From: Polaromonas sp. | GTDB lineage: Bacteria; Pseudomonadota; Gammaproteobacteria; Burkholderiales; Burkholderiaceae_C | Length of the DNA stretch: 39,370 nucleotides | Reading direction: 5' to 3' | Assembly (NCBI GenBank): GCA_030683705.1 | Contig: JAUXPP010000072.1 | Span: 1 to 39,370, forward strand | Shown: positions 1 through 8,442 of the stretch, in pieces | Numbering within the stretch: position 1 is the stretch's first letter | How the letters are laid out: each line of letters opens with the position of its first letter | Translations under genes and position numbers: made by a program | The notes under the pieces: generated by a model | Seen by the model: the letters and a program-made list of their open reading frames with translations, nothing else | Told to the model about the DNA's origin: nothing | Database searches by the model: none

Positions 1-2
1 GC

Positions 3-95
3 TTCATCAATTTAGGCCGCGCCATTCCCCAGGCGCTCACCTCCCATAACGACGCGGCCCGTGCATTGCGAAAAGCTTTCAACCCGGAGACTTGA
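3..95 (+). CDS. 3' end of an unidentified upstream gene (partial)
   Basis: An open frame enters from the left edge and ends with TGA at 93-95. It encodes a 30-residue tail that begins FINLGRAIPQ and ends KAFNPET. The stop lies one base before the ATG of the next gene, so the two are probably cotranscribed and translationally coupled. The fragment is too short for me to assign a family. The main support for real coding is the tight junction with the next gene, whose ribosome binding site (CGGAGA at 84-89) lies inside this tail. Confidence 0.5.
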   Translation, partial: FINLGRAIPQALTSHNDAARALRKAFNPET

Positions 96-96
96 A

Positions 97-972
97 ATGA
101 CCTTGAAGCGCTGCGATTTCCGCTTTTTCCACCGCCTGCGCGTGCGCTGGGCCGAGGTGGACATGCAGAAGATTGTGTTCAACGCCCACTACCTCATGTA
201 TTTCGACACCGCCATCACCGACTACTGGCGCGCGCTGGCCCTGCCGTATGAAGAAGCCATGCACGAACTCGGCGGCGACCTGTATGTGAAGAAGGCCTCG
301 GTCGAGTACCACGGCTCGGCGCGTTACGACGACCAGATCGACATCGGCCTCAAATGTTCACGTATCGGCAACTCGTCCATGGTGTTCAGCGGCGCGATCT
401 TCCGCGGCGACACCCTGCTGATCACCTGTGAACTGATTTATGTGTTTGCCGACCCTGCGACCCAGACCTCGCGCCCAGTGCCCGACGGCCTGCGCCAGAT
501 CCTGACCGGCTTCGAGGCCGGCGAGCCCATGGTCACGGTCAGGACCGGCGCTTGGTCCGAGCTGGGCGAACACGCCGGCGCGATCCGCACGGCGGTGTTT
601 GTGGAAGAGCAGGGCATTCCTCGGGAGATGGAATGGGACGAAGCCGACAAAACCGCCGTGCACGCGGTGGCCTACAACGGCTTGGGCCAGGCCATAGCTA
701 CGGGCCGTCTGCTGCAACACGCGCCGGGCAGCGCAAAAATCGGCCGCATGGCGGTGAACCGCGTCTTGCGTGGCTCCAGCCTGGGACGGGAACTGCTGAA
801 CGCCCTGATGGCCCAGGCCGAACAGCGCGGCGACGGTGAGGTGCTGCTGCATGCCCAGCGCAGCGCTGAGGGTTTTTACGCGCGGCTCGGTTTTGCGCCG
901 CGCGGCGAGCCATTTGAGGAAGCCGGGATTCCGCACATCGAGATGGCGCGGGCGATCGGCGCCAAACGCTAG
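97..972 (+). CDS. Fusion of a YbgC-like acyl-CoA thioesterase and a GNAT acetyltransferase
   Basis: The 291-residue product has two enzymatic domains. Residues 1 to about 140 form a 4-hydroxybenzoyl-CoA-thioesterase/YbgC-type hotdog domain, recognisable by VRWAEVDMQKIVFNAHYLMY, with the family's Asp at D22. Residues of about 148-288 form an ElaA-like GNAT domain with VFVEEQGIP and an acetyl-CoA-binding stretch IGRMAVNRVLRGSSLG. The first half would hydrolyse acyl- or aroyl-CoA thioesters and the second would transfer an acetyl group to an amine; both substrates are unknown. I chose ATG 97 because CGGAGA lies at a proper distance and because it couples to the previous stop; an in-frame GTG at 61 has no such support. 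The gene is convergent with the NRDE gene, with a hairpin repeat between them. The domain assignments are secure and the joint function is open. Confidence 0.85.
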   Translation: MTLKRCDFRFFHRLRVRWAEVDMQKIVFNAHYLMYFDTAITDYWRALALPYEEAMHELGGDLYVKKASVEYHGSARYDDQIDIGLKCSRIGNSSMVFSGAIFRGDTLLITCELIYVFADPATQTSRPVPDGLRQILTGFEAGEPMVTVRTGAWSELGEHAGAIRTAVFVEEQGIPREMEWDEADKTAVHAVAYNGLGQAIATGRLLQHAPGSAKIGRMAVNRVLRGSSLGRELLNALMAQAEQRGDGEVLLHAQRSAEGFYARLGFAPRGEPFEEAGIPHIEMARAIGAKR

Positions 973-985
973 CGGGACATTTGTC

Positions 986-1062
986 TGTCATTGCGGGCGT
1001 GACCCGCAATCCATACCTCGCGGGCCGAACCGCCTGGATGACGGGTCGGGCCCGGCATGACA
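986..1062. repeat. Dispersed imperfect inverted repeat of the TGTCATTGCGGGC...GGCATGACA type
   Basis: The stretch begins TGTCATTGCGGGC and ends GCCCGGCATGACA, which are imperfect complements. Inside it is a perfect 7-bp hairpin, TTGCGGG (991-997) and CCCGCAA (1003-1009) with a 5-nt loop. Elements of this form are familiar as short intergenic repeats in many proteobacterial genomes. It fills the space between two convergent genes and could act as a bidirectional terminator. Only one copy is present in the window, so its repeat status rests on my recollection of the general family. Confidence 0.55.
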
Positions 1063-1076
1063 AACAAAGAAGACGA

Positions 1077-1880
1077 CTAAGCCGGCCAGCGCAGCCGGAT
1101 GTTTTGCGTGCCGGGCGTGTCATCCGCGCCGTACGCATGCGTCACTTCCTGCAGCGCGAGATCCCAGCCCTCACCGGCTGCGGATGCCACCAGCACCGTG
1201 CTGCAGCGTGTGCCGTAACCGTGTTCGGGAAAGTCCACAAACGCACTGGACAAGGCTTCTTCCAGCGCCAGCGGCACCCCGGTGCTGGGCAGGTCCTCGC
1301 GGCCGGCGCGTCGCCGGTCCCTGAGCGCCGCCATCAGTTCGGCCTCGAGCGCGGCCTCATCGGAAGCCGCCAACGCCGAGTGCAATGCTTTTTTCAGGCC
1401 CAGGGTTTTCGGCCAGGGCGTGTCGAGCGCGCCGTTGGACAGGCCGTAAACACCGGGCGAGAGCAGGCGGGACTCCAGCCCCGGGCCCGGCTTGTTGCTG
1501 AGCCAGTGCCAGGTGCCGCTGTGGAAGTCGCCGAGCACCAGGTTGAAGCCGCCGTAGGCTTGGGCGTCGATCTGCGCCATAAAAGCGGCCGCATCGAGTC
1601 CGCCGTCCAGCCAGCGCGTGACAAGTTCGCCGCGCGACTTCTCGCCGGTGAGGGACGCCGGGCCGCGCACATTGGTCAGCATCGCGATGCGACCGGCCGC
1701 CGTCAGGCCCATCCAGGTGCCGCCCGCGCGGATGTCGCGGCCTGAAAAAAACTCGGTGCCGGCATCACTCGTCCAGCGCGCCAGCGGCAGGGTGGGGCGG
1801 TCCAGGAACTCATCGCGGTTCGCGGCGATGACCAGGGGCCAGCGCGCCGACCCACCGATGGCAAAGGCAATCAGGCACAT
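1077..1880 (-). CDS. NRDE-family (TANGO2-like) protein
   Basis: The 267-residue product begins MCLIAFA and carries ANRDEF near residues 19-24, the hallmark of the NRDE/TANGO2 family. Members start with a conserved Met-Cys and probably share an Ntn-hydrolase-like fold; the substrate is not established, although the eukaryotic relative has been linked to heme and lipid handling. A second conserved stretch, SNGALDTPWPKT, lies at about residues 148-159. The length is normal. The start is six bases after the ygfZ stop, so the two genes are likely one transcript. No strong Shine-Dalgarno sequence is visible, which fits coupled translation. Confidence 0.85.
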   Translation of the reverse strand: MCLIAFAIGGSARWPLVIAANRDEFLDRPTLPLARWTSDAGTEFFSGRDIRAGGTWMGLTAAGRIAMLTNVRGPASLTGEKSRGELVTRWLDGGLDAAAFMAQIDAQAYGGFNLVLGDFHSGTWHWLSNKPGPGLESRLLSPGVYGLSNGALDTPWPKTLGLKKALHSALAASDEAALEAELMAALRDRRRAGREDLPSTGVPLALEEALSSAFVDFPEHGYGTRCSTVLVASAAGEGWDLALQEVTHAYGADDTPGTQNIRLRWPA

Positions 1881-1886
1881 GCCGGT

Positions 1887-2855
1887 TTAAATATCTTCCA
1901 GCAGCGGATACGGCAAAGGCAGAAAAACCAGCGACGGCCCGCCGGCACTGCCCAGGGTCAGCCGCCCGCCGTCGGCATCGGCTGCCGCCGAGGTCTGCAT
2001 GGACACGATGGCGTCGAAACCGCCGCCGGGCCGCGGTGCGCAGGCGGCCACCAGGCCGCAAGGCTGCTCCGCATCGAGCGCATGGAACACTTCCTGGCCG
2101 ACCGCGGGCTCGCCGCGGGTATGCGCCAGGTAAGCCCGGCGCTTGAGCGTGCCGCGGAACTGGCTGCGCGCGACGATTTCCTGGCCGGGGTAACAACCCT
2201 TCTTGAAATTCACGCCGCCTACGGATTCGTAGTTGAGCATCTGCGGCACAAAGGCCTCGAAGATCGGCTGGGTGATCATGGCGATGCCGGACAACACCTC
2301 CAGCCACTGCCACTGGTCCAGCGGCAGGGCGTCGCCGGCGGGAACGGGTGACCCGGCGGGCGCGCACCACAGCGCGCGCGGCTGGCCGTTGCCGGGGTAC
2401 AAAAACACCGTGTTAGCGGCATCAAAATCGGCCTTAGCCCATACCGGACGAGCGCCGCCAGCTATCGATTCGATAGCGCTGCCGGCCAGCCCGTAGAGCG
2501 CGTAATCCGCGGTCGCGTCGCTCAGTTTGACCTTGGCGCGCAGCACAAACATCGAGAGGCGCTTGAGCGTGGCCGCCAGGATGTCGCGGCTGCAGACCAG
2601 CAGGATCTCGTCCGGGCTGCGTTTGAACACAACAAAGCTGGCCTGCATCCGGCCCTTGGCGTTGCAGAAGGCGGCCAGCCGCGCTTCGGATGCACCGAGC
2701 TGCGCCACATCCTGGGTCAACTGGCCCTGCAGGAAGGAACTGGCGTCTTCGCCGACGGCGCGGATCACGCCGAGATGGCTCAAGCCGGCAACGCCGGACA
2801 CAGTGGAAACAAGAGGCAAGTCTGTGGGAGGGGTCAACATAAGCTGAATTATCAT
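1887..2855 (-). CDS. ygfZ: YgfZ/GcvT-like folate-binding protein for Fe-S cluster maintenance
   Basis: The product is up to 322 residues long. It carries the YgfZ signature KGCYPGQE at residues 219-226 with the invariant Cys221, preceded by PQMLNYESVGGVNFK. Family members bind folate and help assemble or repair certain [4Fe-4S] enzymes such as MiaB in the cytoplasm. The 56-bp dispersed repeat lies inside the gene at 2422-2477 and encodes residues of about 127-145 (AIESIAGGARPVWAKADFD) in a loop region upstream of the signature. The start is uncertain: ATG 2855 and ATG 2840 are both possible and neither has a clear Shine-Dalgarno sequence. The gene is divergent from mltG with only 32 bp between, so its promoter must overlap mltG. 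Confidence 0.9.
   Translation of the reverse strand: MIIQLMLTPPTDLPLVSTVSGVAGLSHLGVIRAVGEDASSFLQGQLTQDVAQLGASEARLAAFCNAKGRMQASFVVFKRSPDEILLVCSRDILAATLKRLSMFVLRAKVKLSDATADYALYGLAGSAIESIAGGARPVWAKADFDAANTVFLYPGNGQPRALWCAPAGSPVPAGDALPLDQWQWLEVLSGIAMITQPIFEAFVPQMLNYESVGGVNFKKGCYPGQEIVARSQFRGTLKRRAYLAHTRGEPAVGQEVFHALDAEQPCGLVAACAPRPGGGFDAIVSMQTSAAADADGGRLTLGSAGGPSLVFLPLPYPLLEDI
2422..2477 (-). repeat. 56-bp in-frame dispersed element, copy 1 (inside ygfZ)
   Basis: This is one of six copies of the same 56-bp element in the window. Its 17-bp end module reads GCTATCGATTCGATAGC at 2461-2477, a near-perfect palindrome, so its orientation is ambiguous. The core contains CCGGACGAGCG. Read on the ygfZ strand it encodes AIESIAGGARPVWAKADFD. 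It keeps the reading frame of the host gene. Confidence 0.8.
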
Positions 2856-2887
2856 GGACCCATCGTTTTCAGGAAGGCAACAGGGTT

Positions 2888-3895
2888 GTGCGTCAATTTT
2901 TCTTGAGTTTGCTGGTGTTGATGTTTCTCGCCGGCCTGCTGGTGTTTGGCGCGGCCGGCTGGTGGCTGTACCAGCCCTTGACCCTGCAGCCGCAGCCCGG
3001 CAGCGCCGTGGTCGATCTGGAGATCGAACCCGGCACGCCGGCCCAGCGGGTGGCCAACACGGTGGCCGCCAGCGGCGTCGCCGTCGATCCGACCCTGCTG
3101 TATGCCTGGTTCCGGCTGTCGGGCCAGGCGCGCCAGATCAAGGCCGGCAGTTATGAAATCACCGCCGGTACCACGCCGCGTTCGCTGCTGAACATGCTGG
3201 TGCGCGGTGAGGAAAGCCTCAAAAGTGTGGTGATCGTCGAAGGCTGGAATTTCCGGCAGGTGCGCGCGGCCCTGCAAAAGGCCGAGGCCCTCAAACCCGA
3301 CAGCATGGGCATGAGCCCGGACGCCATCATGGCGCAGCTCGGCAAACCCGGCGTCCATCCCGAGGGGCGCTTTTTCCCCGACACCTATACCTATGCCAAG
3401 GGTTCCAGCGACATCGCCGTGCTCAAACGCGCGGCCCGGGCCATGGACCGGCGCCTGGAGGCCGCCTGGGCGCTGCGCGATGCGGGCACACCCCTGAAGT
3501 CACCCGACGAGGCGCTGGTCCTGGCCAGCATCATCGAAAAGGAAACCGGCAAACCCACGGACCGGCCGGAAATCGGCGGCGTCTTCACCAACCGCCTGCG
3601 TATCGGCATGTTGCTGCAGACCGACCCGACCGTGATTTACGGCCTGGGCGAACAGTTCGACGGCAACCTGCGCCGGCGCGACCTACTGACCGACACGCCG
3701 TACAACACCTACACCCGCGGCGGCCTGCCGCCCACGCCAATCGCCATGCCTGGCAAGGAGTCGCTGCTGGCCGCCGTCAAGCCGGCGCCCACCAAGGCCC
3801 TGTATTTCGTGGCGCGCGGCGATGGCAGCAGCCATTTCAGCAGCAGCCTGGACGAGCACAACCGGGCCGTGAACAAATATCAGCGCGGGCAGTAG
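2888..3895 (+). CDS. mltG: Endolytic murein transglycosylase MltG
   Basis: The 335-residue product is a YceG/MltG-family lytic transglycosylase that cleaves nascent peptidoglycan strands in the periplasm and limits their length. A single N-terminal membrane anchor spans about residues 4-28 (FFLSLLVLMFLAGLLVFGAA). The catalytic-domain motif LASIIEKETG contains the expected catalytic Glu at about residue 217, followed by VFTNRLRIGMLLQTDPTVIY. The start is GTG 2888, with AGGAAGG about ten bases upstream. It heads a plus-strand gene string with tmk, holB, pilZ and tatD, an order found widely in beta- and gammaproteobacteria. A hairpin-rich element follows directly after its TAG stop. Confidence 0.95.
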   Translation: MRQFFLSLLVLMFLAGLLVFGAAGWWLYQPLTLQPQPGSAVVDLEIEPGTPAQRVANTVAASGVAVDPTLLYAWFRLSGQARQIKAGSYEITAGTTPRSLLNMLVRGEESLKSVVIVEGWNFRQVRAALQKAEALKPDSMGMSPDAIMAQLGKPGVHPEGRFFPDTYTYAKGSSDIAVLKRAARAMDRRLEAAWALRDAGTPLKSPDEALVLASIIEKETGKPTDRPEIGGVFTNRLRIGMLLQTDPTVIYGLGEQFDGNLRRRDLLTDTPYNTYTRGGLPPTPIAMPGKESLLAAVKPAPTKALYFVARGDGSSHFSSSLDEHNRAVNKYQRGQ

Positions 3896-4090
3896 ATATG
3901 GCCCCCACGCTCCGCACTGACGTGTCGTCGCTGCACCTTGCCGGCCGCCGCTCGCCTGAGGCTTCGCTTCTGTCGCCTGTCCAAACCTGCGCAGGCAGGT
4001 TTGGAGCCGCAGGCTCCAGCCCCGAGGGGGCGCTGCGCCTGGGGACCGGCAAAGCCGGGTCCGCGGCGCCGGCTGAAAAAAAGGTGCCCC
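3896..4090 (+). repeat. Hairpin-rich post-stop element B, copy 1 (mltG-tmk)
   Basis: This GC-rich spacer begins three bases after the mltG stop with TGGCCCCCACGCTCCGC. It contains a chain of hairpins: CCAAACCTG/CAGGTTTGG (3981-4004), GGAGCC/GGCTCC (4003-4017), GCCCC/GGGGC (about 4019-4031) and GGACCGGC/GCCGGGTCC (about 4041-4060), then an A-run. The part CGCTGCGCCTGGGGACCGGC closely matches the reverse complement of the region after typA (37371-37437), and the first bases match the sequence after guaB. I see no gene in it. Confidence 0.65.
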
Positions 4091-4091
4091 A

Positions 4092-4778
4092 GTGACTGTT
4101 GCTGCTGGTTTGTTCATCAGCTTCGAAGGCATAGACGGTGCGGGCAAATCCACCCACATTGCCGCGCTGGCCGACGCCTTCAAGGCGCAGGGCAGGGCGG
4201 TGACGCTGAGCCGCGAGCCGGGCGGCACGCCGCTGGCCGAGAAGCTGCGCGCGCTGATCCTCAACGACGCCATGGACCCGCTGACCGAAGCGCTGCTTAT
4301 TTTTGCGGCGCGGCGCGACCATCTGACGACCGTGATCGCACCGGCGCTGGCGCGCGGCGAGGTGGTCTTGTGCGACAGGTTCACCGACGCGACCTTCGCC
4401 TACCAGGGCGGCGGGCGCGGTTTCGACCTCGAGGTGCTTTCAAAACTGGAGCTGTGGGCGCAGGCGGCACAAGGACTGGGGCCCGATTTTGTGCATGAAC
4501 TGGGCCGCAAGGGCGCCGCCCCGGCGATTGTCCAGCCGGACCTGACGGTCTGGTTCGACCTCGCGCCCGAAGAAGCCGCACAGCGCCTAGCCGGCGCCCG
4601 CGTGCCCGACAAGTTCGAGGCCCAGCCGGTCGAATTTTTCCGCCGTGTGGCCCAGGGCTACGCGGATCGCATGGCCCAGGACCCGGCGCGTTTTGCCCGC
4701 ATCGACGCGGCGCGCTCGCGCGACGAGGTCTGGCACGCGGTCTACCAGGTCTTTGCCGACAGGGGCTGGCTGCCATGA
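4092..4778 (+). CDS. tmk: Thymidylate kinase
   Basis: The 228-residue product phosphorylates dTMP to dTDP for DNA synthesis in the cytoplasm. The P-loop [11 protein letters not shown] lies at about residues 11-21. The dTMP-binding [14 protein letters not shown] follows at about 40-53, and the DR(F/Y) motif appears as [18 protein letters not shown] near residue 100. The length is slightly above the usual 205-215 residues. The start appears to be GTG 4092, preceded by AAGG. The last four bases overlap the holB start (ATGA), which indicates translational coupling of tmk and holB. Confidence 0.95.
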   Translation: MTVAAGLFISFEGIDGAGKSTHIAALADAFKAQGRAVTLSREPGGTPLAEKLRALILNDAMDPLTEALLIFAARRDHLTTVIAPALARGEVVLCDRFTDATFAYQGGGRGFDLEVLSKLELWAQAAQGLGPDFVHELGRKGAAPAIVQPDLTVWFDLAPEEAAQRLAGARVPDKFEAQPVEFFRRVAQGYADRMAQDPARFARIDAARSRDEVWHAVYQVFADRGWLP

Positions 4779-5848
4779 GCGACACCGGCGACGAGACCGT
4801 GGGCGCCAATCCGCCGCTGGCGCCCTGGTTGCAGACCCAGTTGCGCACCCTGCTGGCGCAACGCGGCCATGCCTGGCTGCTCAGCGGACCGTCCGGCCTG
4901 GGCCAGTTCGATCTGGCGCTGGCGCTGGCGCGCGCCAGGCTGTGCGAACAAGCGACGGCCGATGGCGCCTGTGGCGTTTGTGGCAGTTGCCATGCGGTTG
5001 CCGTCCACACCCATGCCGATTTGTGCATGCTGATGCCGGAAACCCTGTCGCTGGGCCTGGGCTGGCCGCTGGACGAGAAAAGACAGGAAAAAATCGACAA
5101 GAAGGAAGTCAAACCGAGCAAACAAATCACGGTCGATGCCGCGCGCGAAGCGGTCAGCTTCACCCAGTTCACGCGATCCCGCGGCACGACCAAGGTGGTG
5201 CTGGTCTATCCGGCCGAGCGCATGAACACGATCACCGCCAACACCTTGCTCAAGACCCTGGAGGAGCCGCCGGGTGCGGTGCAGTTCATTCTGGCGACCG
5301 AAGCCGCGCACCAGCTGCTGCCCACCATACGCAGCCGCTGCCAGGGCCACACCATGCATTGGCCGTCCCATGAGGAGGCCCTGGCCTGGCTGTCTGAACA
5401 GGCGCCGGGCGAGGGCAAGGCGGCGGCCCGCCCGGCGCCCGCCGACCTGCTCACCCTGCTGGCCGCCGCCGGCGGCCGGCCCGCCGATGCGCTCGACCGC
5501 TTGCGCGCGGGGCCCAGCAGCGCCAGTGCCCAGCAGTGGCAGGCGCTGCCCAAAGCCATGGCGCGCGGCGATGTCAGTGTGCTGTCCGACATGGCGCCGG
5601 CGCAGGCCGTTGATGCACTGCAAAAGCTGTGTCACGACGTGCTGGCCGTCAAGGCGGGCGCCCAGCCCCGGTTTTTCAACGCGTCGGACCTGCCGGGCGG
5701 CAAGGCTGGCGGCCCGGGTTTCATGGCGCTGGGCGCCTGGGCTAAAGGACTGGCCGCCGCCGCCCGCAGCGTCGAACACCCCTACAACCCCGGGCTGATG
5801 CTGGAAACCCTGGCCAGCCGGGCACGCCAGGCGCTGGCGGCCAAATAA
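4775..5848 (+). CDS. holB: DNA polymerase III subunit delta'
   Basis: The 357-residue product is the delta' subunit of the clamp loader, which loads the beta clamp on DNA. Residues of about 20-220 form the AAA+ module. The zinc-binding cysteines are visible in [16 protein letters not shown]. The P-loop is degenerate ([12 protein letters not shown], no Lys), as is normal for delta', which does not hydrolyse ATP. The SRC motif appears in TIRSRCQ. A charged insertion, [18 protein letters not shown], lies at about residues 100-118. It overlaps tmk by four bases and is followed 49 bp later by pilZ. Confidence 0.93.
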   Translation: MSDTGDETVGANPPLAPWLQTQLRTLLAQRGHAWLLSGPSGLGQFDLALALARARLCEQATADGACGVCGSCHAVAVHTHADLCMLMPETLSLGLGWPLDEKRQEKIDKKEVKPSKQITVDAAREAVSFTQFTRSRGTTKVVLVYPAERMNTITANTLLKTLEEPPGAVQFILATEAAHQLLPTIRSRCQGHTMHWPSHEEALAWLSEQAPGEGKAAARPAPADLLTLLAAAGGRPADALDRLRAGPSSASAQQWQALPKAMARGDVSVLSDMAPAQAVDALQKLCHDVLAVKAGAQPRFFNASDLPGGKAGGPGFMALGAWAKGLAAAARSVEHPYNPGLMLETLASRARQALAAK

Positions 5849-5897
5849 GCGTGCTTTCTTGCTGACAACATCAGCCCGTAATCGATAAACTAGCTCC

Positions 5898-6275
5898 ATG
5901 AGTACATTGCCACCCGCCAGTACCCCCGGCGCCAGCGCCCGGCCCAGCGTTATCCAGCTGGCGATCCGCGAAAAAGCCGCGCTGTACGCGGCCTACATCC
6001 CGCTGTTTACCGAGGGCGGCGTGTTTATCCCCTCGGCCCGCGACTACAAACTCGGCGACGACATCTATGTGCTGCTGACCCTGCCGGAAGACACGCAGCG
6101 GTACCCGGTGGCCGGCAAGGTGGCCTGGGTCACGCCGGCGCGCGCCTCGGGCAACCGCACCCAGGGCGTGGGTGTGCGTTTTCCCAATGACGAAAAATCG
6201 CGCCTGCTCAAGATCAAGATCGAGGAAATCCTCGGCGCGCACCTGGCGTCGGACCGGCCGACCCAGACCATCTAG
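5898..6275 (+). CDS. pilZ: Type IV pilus assembly protein PilZ
   Basis: The 125-residue product is a PilZ-domain protein of the founding PilZ type, which supports type IV pilus biogenesis and binds the assembly ATPase PilB/FimX system. The domain core runs from RPSVIQLAIREKAALYAAYIPLF to VGVRFPNDE. It lacks the RxxxR and (D/N)xSxxG residues needed for cyclic-di-GMP binding, as do true PilZ orthologues. The position directly after holB is the classical location of pilZ. No pilus genes are in the window. Confidence 0.9.
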   Translation: MSTLPPASTPGASARPSVIQLAIREKAALYAAYIPLFTEGGVFIPSARDYKLGDDIYVLLTLPEDTQRYPVAGKVAWVTPARASGNRTQGVGVRFPNDEKSRLLKIKIEEILGAHLASDRPTQTI

Positions 6276-6306
6276 CTTTTTCGCAGGCCTCGGGCCGACG
6301 GCCTAC

Positions 6307-6362
6307 GCTCCTTTTTTGATAGCTGCCTGCGCCCGTCCCCCGTGGGCTGGAGGCTGATTTCA
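6307..6362 (+). repeat. 56-bp in-frame dispersed element, copy 2 (intergenic pilZ-tatD)
   Basis: The copy begins with the 17-bp module GCTCCTTTTTTGATAGC (6307-6323) and continues with TGCCTGCGCCCGTCCCC. It lies between pilZ and tatD on their coding strand. Read in the same frame as the coding copies it gives APFLIAACARPPWAGG and then TGA, so this intergenic copy has a stop where the coding copies continue. Confidence 0.8.
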
Positions 6363-6384
6363 TGCATAAATACCGGCTTTTCTG

Positions 6385-7182
6385 ATGTTCACCGATTCCC
6401 ATTGCCATTTGAGCTTCCCCGAGCTCCAGGCCCAATTGCCGCAAATCCGCGAAGCCATGGTTGAGGCCCAGGTTGACCGCGCCTTGTGTGTCTGCACCAC
6501 GCTGGAGGAGTTCGAGACGGTTCACGCGCTGGCCACGAGCTACGACAACTTCTGGTGCAGCGTCGGCGTACATCCGGACAACGAAGGCGTGACCGAGCCC
6601 GGGCTGGATGACCTGCTGCGGCGCGCGGCCTTGCCCAGGGTGGTGGCCATTGGTGAAACCGGGCTGGACTATTACCGCCTCGGCGAGCGCACGGTGGCCG
6701 ACATGGAATGGCAGCGCGAGCGTTTCCGCACCCACATCCGGGCCGCCCGCCAGACCGGCAAGCCGCTGGTGATCCACACCCGCAGCGCCTCGGCCGACAC
6801 GCTGGCGATCCTGAAGGAAGAGGGCGAAAGTGCCGATGGGGCGGGGCGGGCGGGCGGGGTATTCCACTGCTTCACCGAAACTGCCGAAGTGGCGCGGGCG
6901 GCGCTGGACCTCGGCTTTTACATCTCGTTTTCCGGCATCCTGACTTTCAAGAGTGCCGCCGATCTGCGCGAGGTCGCGCGTTTTGTGCCGCTGGACCGGA
7001 CCCTGATCGAGACCGACAGCCCTTACCTGGCGCCCATGCCGTATCGCGGAAAAACCAACAATCCCTGTTATGTGCCCTATGTGGCCAAACAGGTGGCCGA
7101 ACTCAAGCAGCTGCCGGTGGAAACCATTGCCGAGGCCACCAGCCGCAACTTCGAACGCCTGTTTTCAGGAGTCCTGGCATGA
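6385..7182 (+). CDS. TatD-family metal-dependent hydrolase (YcfH type)
   Basis: The 265-residue product is a TIM-barrel metallohydrolase of the TatD/YcfH family, cytoplasmic enzymes with DNase or related phosphodiesterase activity. Metal ligands are visible as DSHCHL (His6, His8), GETGLDYY, VIHTR, FHCFTE and ETDSPYLAPMPYRG. The length is normal. The gene sits after holB and pilZ, as in many proteobacteria. Its stop overlaps the start of the ankyrin gene by ATGA. The leader contains copy 2 of the 56-bp repeat. The exact in vivo substrate cannot be told from sequence. Confidence 0.92.
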   Translation: MFTDSHCHLSFPELQAQLPQIREAMVEAQVDRALCVCTTLEEFETVHALATSYDNFWCSVGVHPDNEGVTEPGLDDLLRRAALPRVVAIGETGLDYYRLGERTVADMEWQRERFRTHIRAARQTGKPLVIHTRSASADTLAILKEEGESADGAGRAGGVFHCFTETAEVARAALDLGFYISFSGILTFKSAADLREVARFVPLDRTLIETDSPYLAPMPYRGKTNNPCYVPYVAKQVAELKQLPVETIAEATSRNFERLFSGVLA

Positions 7183-7850
7183 AAAATTACTTCACAAATT
7201 ACATTAAAAATGCGATTTATCTCTTTGTTTTTGCTGGATATGTTTCGGCGTTCGCCGGATCCTACGAAGACTTCTTCGTGGCCATCAAACAGGACGATGC
7301 AGCGCAGGTCCGGCAACTGCTGGGACGCGGCTTCGACCCCAACACCATAGACCCCAAGGGCCAGAACGGCCTGTACCTGGCGCTGCAGGAGCCGTCGCCC
7401 AAGGTGGCCCAGGTGCTGGCCGAATGGCCGAAAACCAATGTCAACATGCTCAATGCCCAGGGTGAAAGTGTGCTGATGATTGCGGCGCTCAAGGGCAATC
7501 TGGAGGCTGCCGCCAGCCTGGTCAAGCGCGACGCCCACGTCAACAAGACCGGCTGGGCGCCGCTGCATTACGCGGCCACCAGCGGCAGCTTGCCCATCCT
7601 CAGCCTGTTACTGGACAACCATGCCTACATCGATGCCGAGTCGCCCAACGGCTCGACGCCGCTGATGATGGCCGCCATGTACGGCACGCCGCAGGCCGTC
7701 AAGCTGCTGATCGATGCCGGCGCCGATCCCTTGCTCAAAAACCAGCAAGGCCTGACCGCCATCGACTTTGCCCGCCGCGCCAGCCGCACCGAGTCGGTCG
7801 ATCTGCTGGCCGCCGCCATTCGCAGCAAGCAGGCAACCGGCAAGTGGTAG
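7179..7850 (+). CDS. Exported ankyrin-repeat protein
   Basis: The 223-residue product starts with a signal peptide (MKNYFTNYIKNAIYLFVFAG, cleavage probably after AFA near residue 26). About five ankyrin repeats follow, for example GWAPLHYAATSGSLPILSLL and GSTPLMMAAMYGTPQAVKLL. It probably acts as a periplasmic protein-binding scaffold. ATG 7179 overlaps the tatD stop and has CAGGAG upstream, so it is the last gene of the mltG operon. The first 80 bases are markedly AT-rich compared with the rest. The partner is unknown. Confidence 0.88.
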   Translation: MKNYFTNYIKNAIYLFVFAGYVSAFAGSYEDFFVAIKQDDAAQVRQLLGRGFDPNTIDPKGQNGLYLALQEPSPKVAQVLAEWPKTNVNMLNAQGESVLMIAALKGNLEAAASLVKRDAHVNKTGWAPLHYAATSGSLPILSLLLDNHAYIDAESPNGSTPLMMAAMYGTPQAVKLLIDAGADPLLKNQQGLTAIDFARRASRTESVDLLAAAIRSKQATGKW

Positions 7851-7898
7851 CCGGATGGGCGGAGCGGTGCCGGCCTCGACGACGGGCAGCCGCTGGCT

Positions 7899-8150
7899 TC
7901 AGCTCCCGGTGTTTTTCCTGGCCTTGGCGGCCGCCAGCTGAAATGCCTTGATCCTTTCCAGCTCTTTTCCGTCCTCTGTCCAGGCCTTGAATTCCTCGGG
8001 TGTCGGTGGCTCACCCACACCTTCGGAGTAGGCGGCGATTTTTTTGGACAAGGCTGCGTACCGCCATTTGATTCTCTGCGCACGCAACTCTTCGATCAGG
8101 ATGGCATCGCGCAGCGCATCTTTTTTACCGGGCGGGGACATGCGCGACAT
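7899..8150 (-). CDS. Small conserved hypothetical protein, paralogue of the 8443-8727 gene
   Basis: The product, about 83 residues from ATG 8150, begins MSRMSPPGKKDALRD. It is hydrophilic and predicted largely helical, with a central motif GEPPTPEEFKAW and a Lys-rich end. I do not recognise a family. The same pattern (AIL-EE, then G-x-P-T-x-x-E-F-x-A-W) occurs in the divergent gene at 8443-8727, so the two are probably ancient paralogues. The frame extends up to 8189. ATG 8150 is preferred because GGTGGG lies upstream and because it aligns with the start of the paralogue. No domain, signal peptide or membrane segment is visible. Confidence 0.6.
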   Translation of the reverse strand: MSRMSPPGKKDALRDAILIEELRAQRIKWRYAALSKKIAAYSEGVGEPPTPEEFKAWTEDGKELERIKAFQLAAAKARKNTGS

Positions 8151-8442
8151 TGTGCCCACCGCGCACCTTTTGCAGGGCTGAAAAGTCATTCCAATTGCAA
8201 AATGGATTCCGTCCTACAGGCATGCAGCAGCTTCGGCCTTGACCATCCGGCAATGCGCCTGGCGTGACCAGGGCGGGTGTATCCATCCGCCTGCGCCGAC
8301 GCGGCAAAACCTCAACTGCACGCTACAGCCGGCGTCCTACATTTGCCGCAGCCGGAAGGCCATACCATGCAGGCGATGCCCAAAGCCCCGAAATTGGCGG
8401 GAACGGCGTCATCCCCGAAAAAAAACAGAATCACCACCTACC

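Noticed and set aside
3981..4017. Tandem hairpins as a CRISPR or attachment site
   Set aside because: There are no regularly spaced direct repeats with unique spacers, and no integrase or tRNA gene is near. They fit the post-stop hairpin element.
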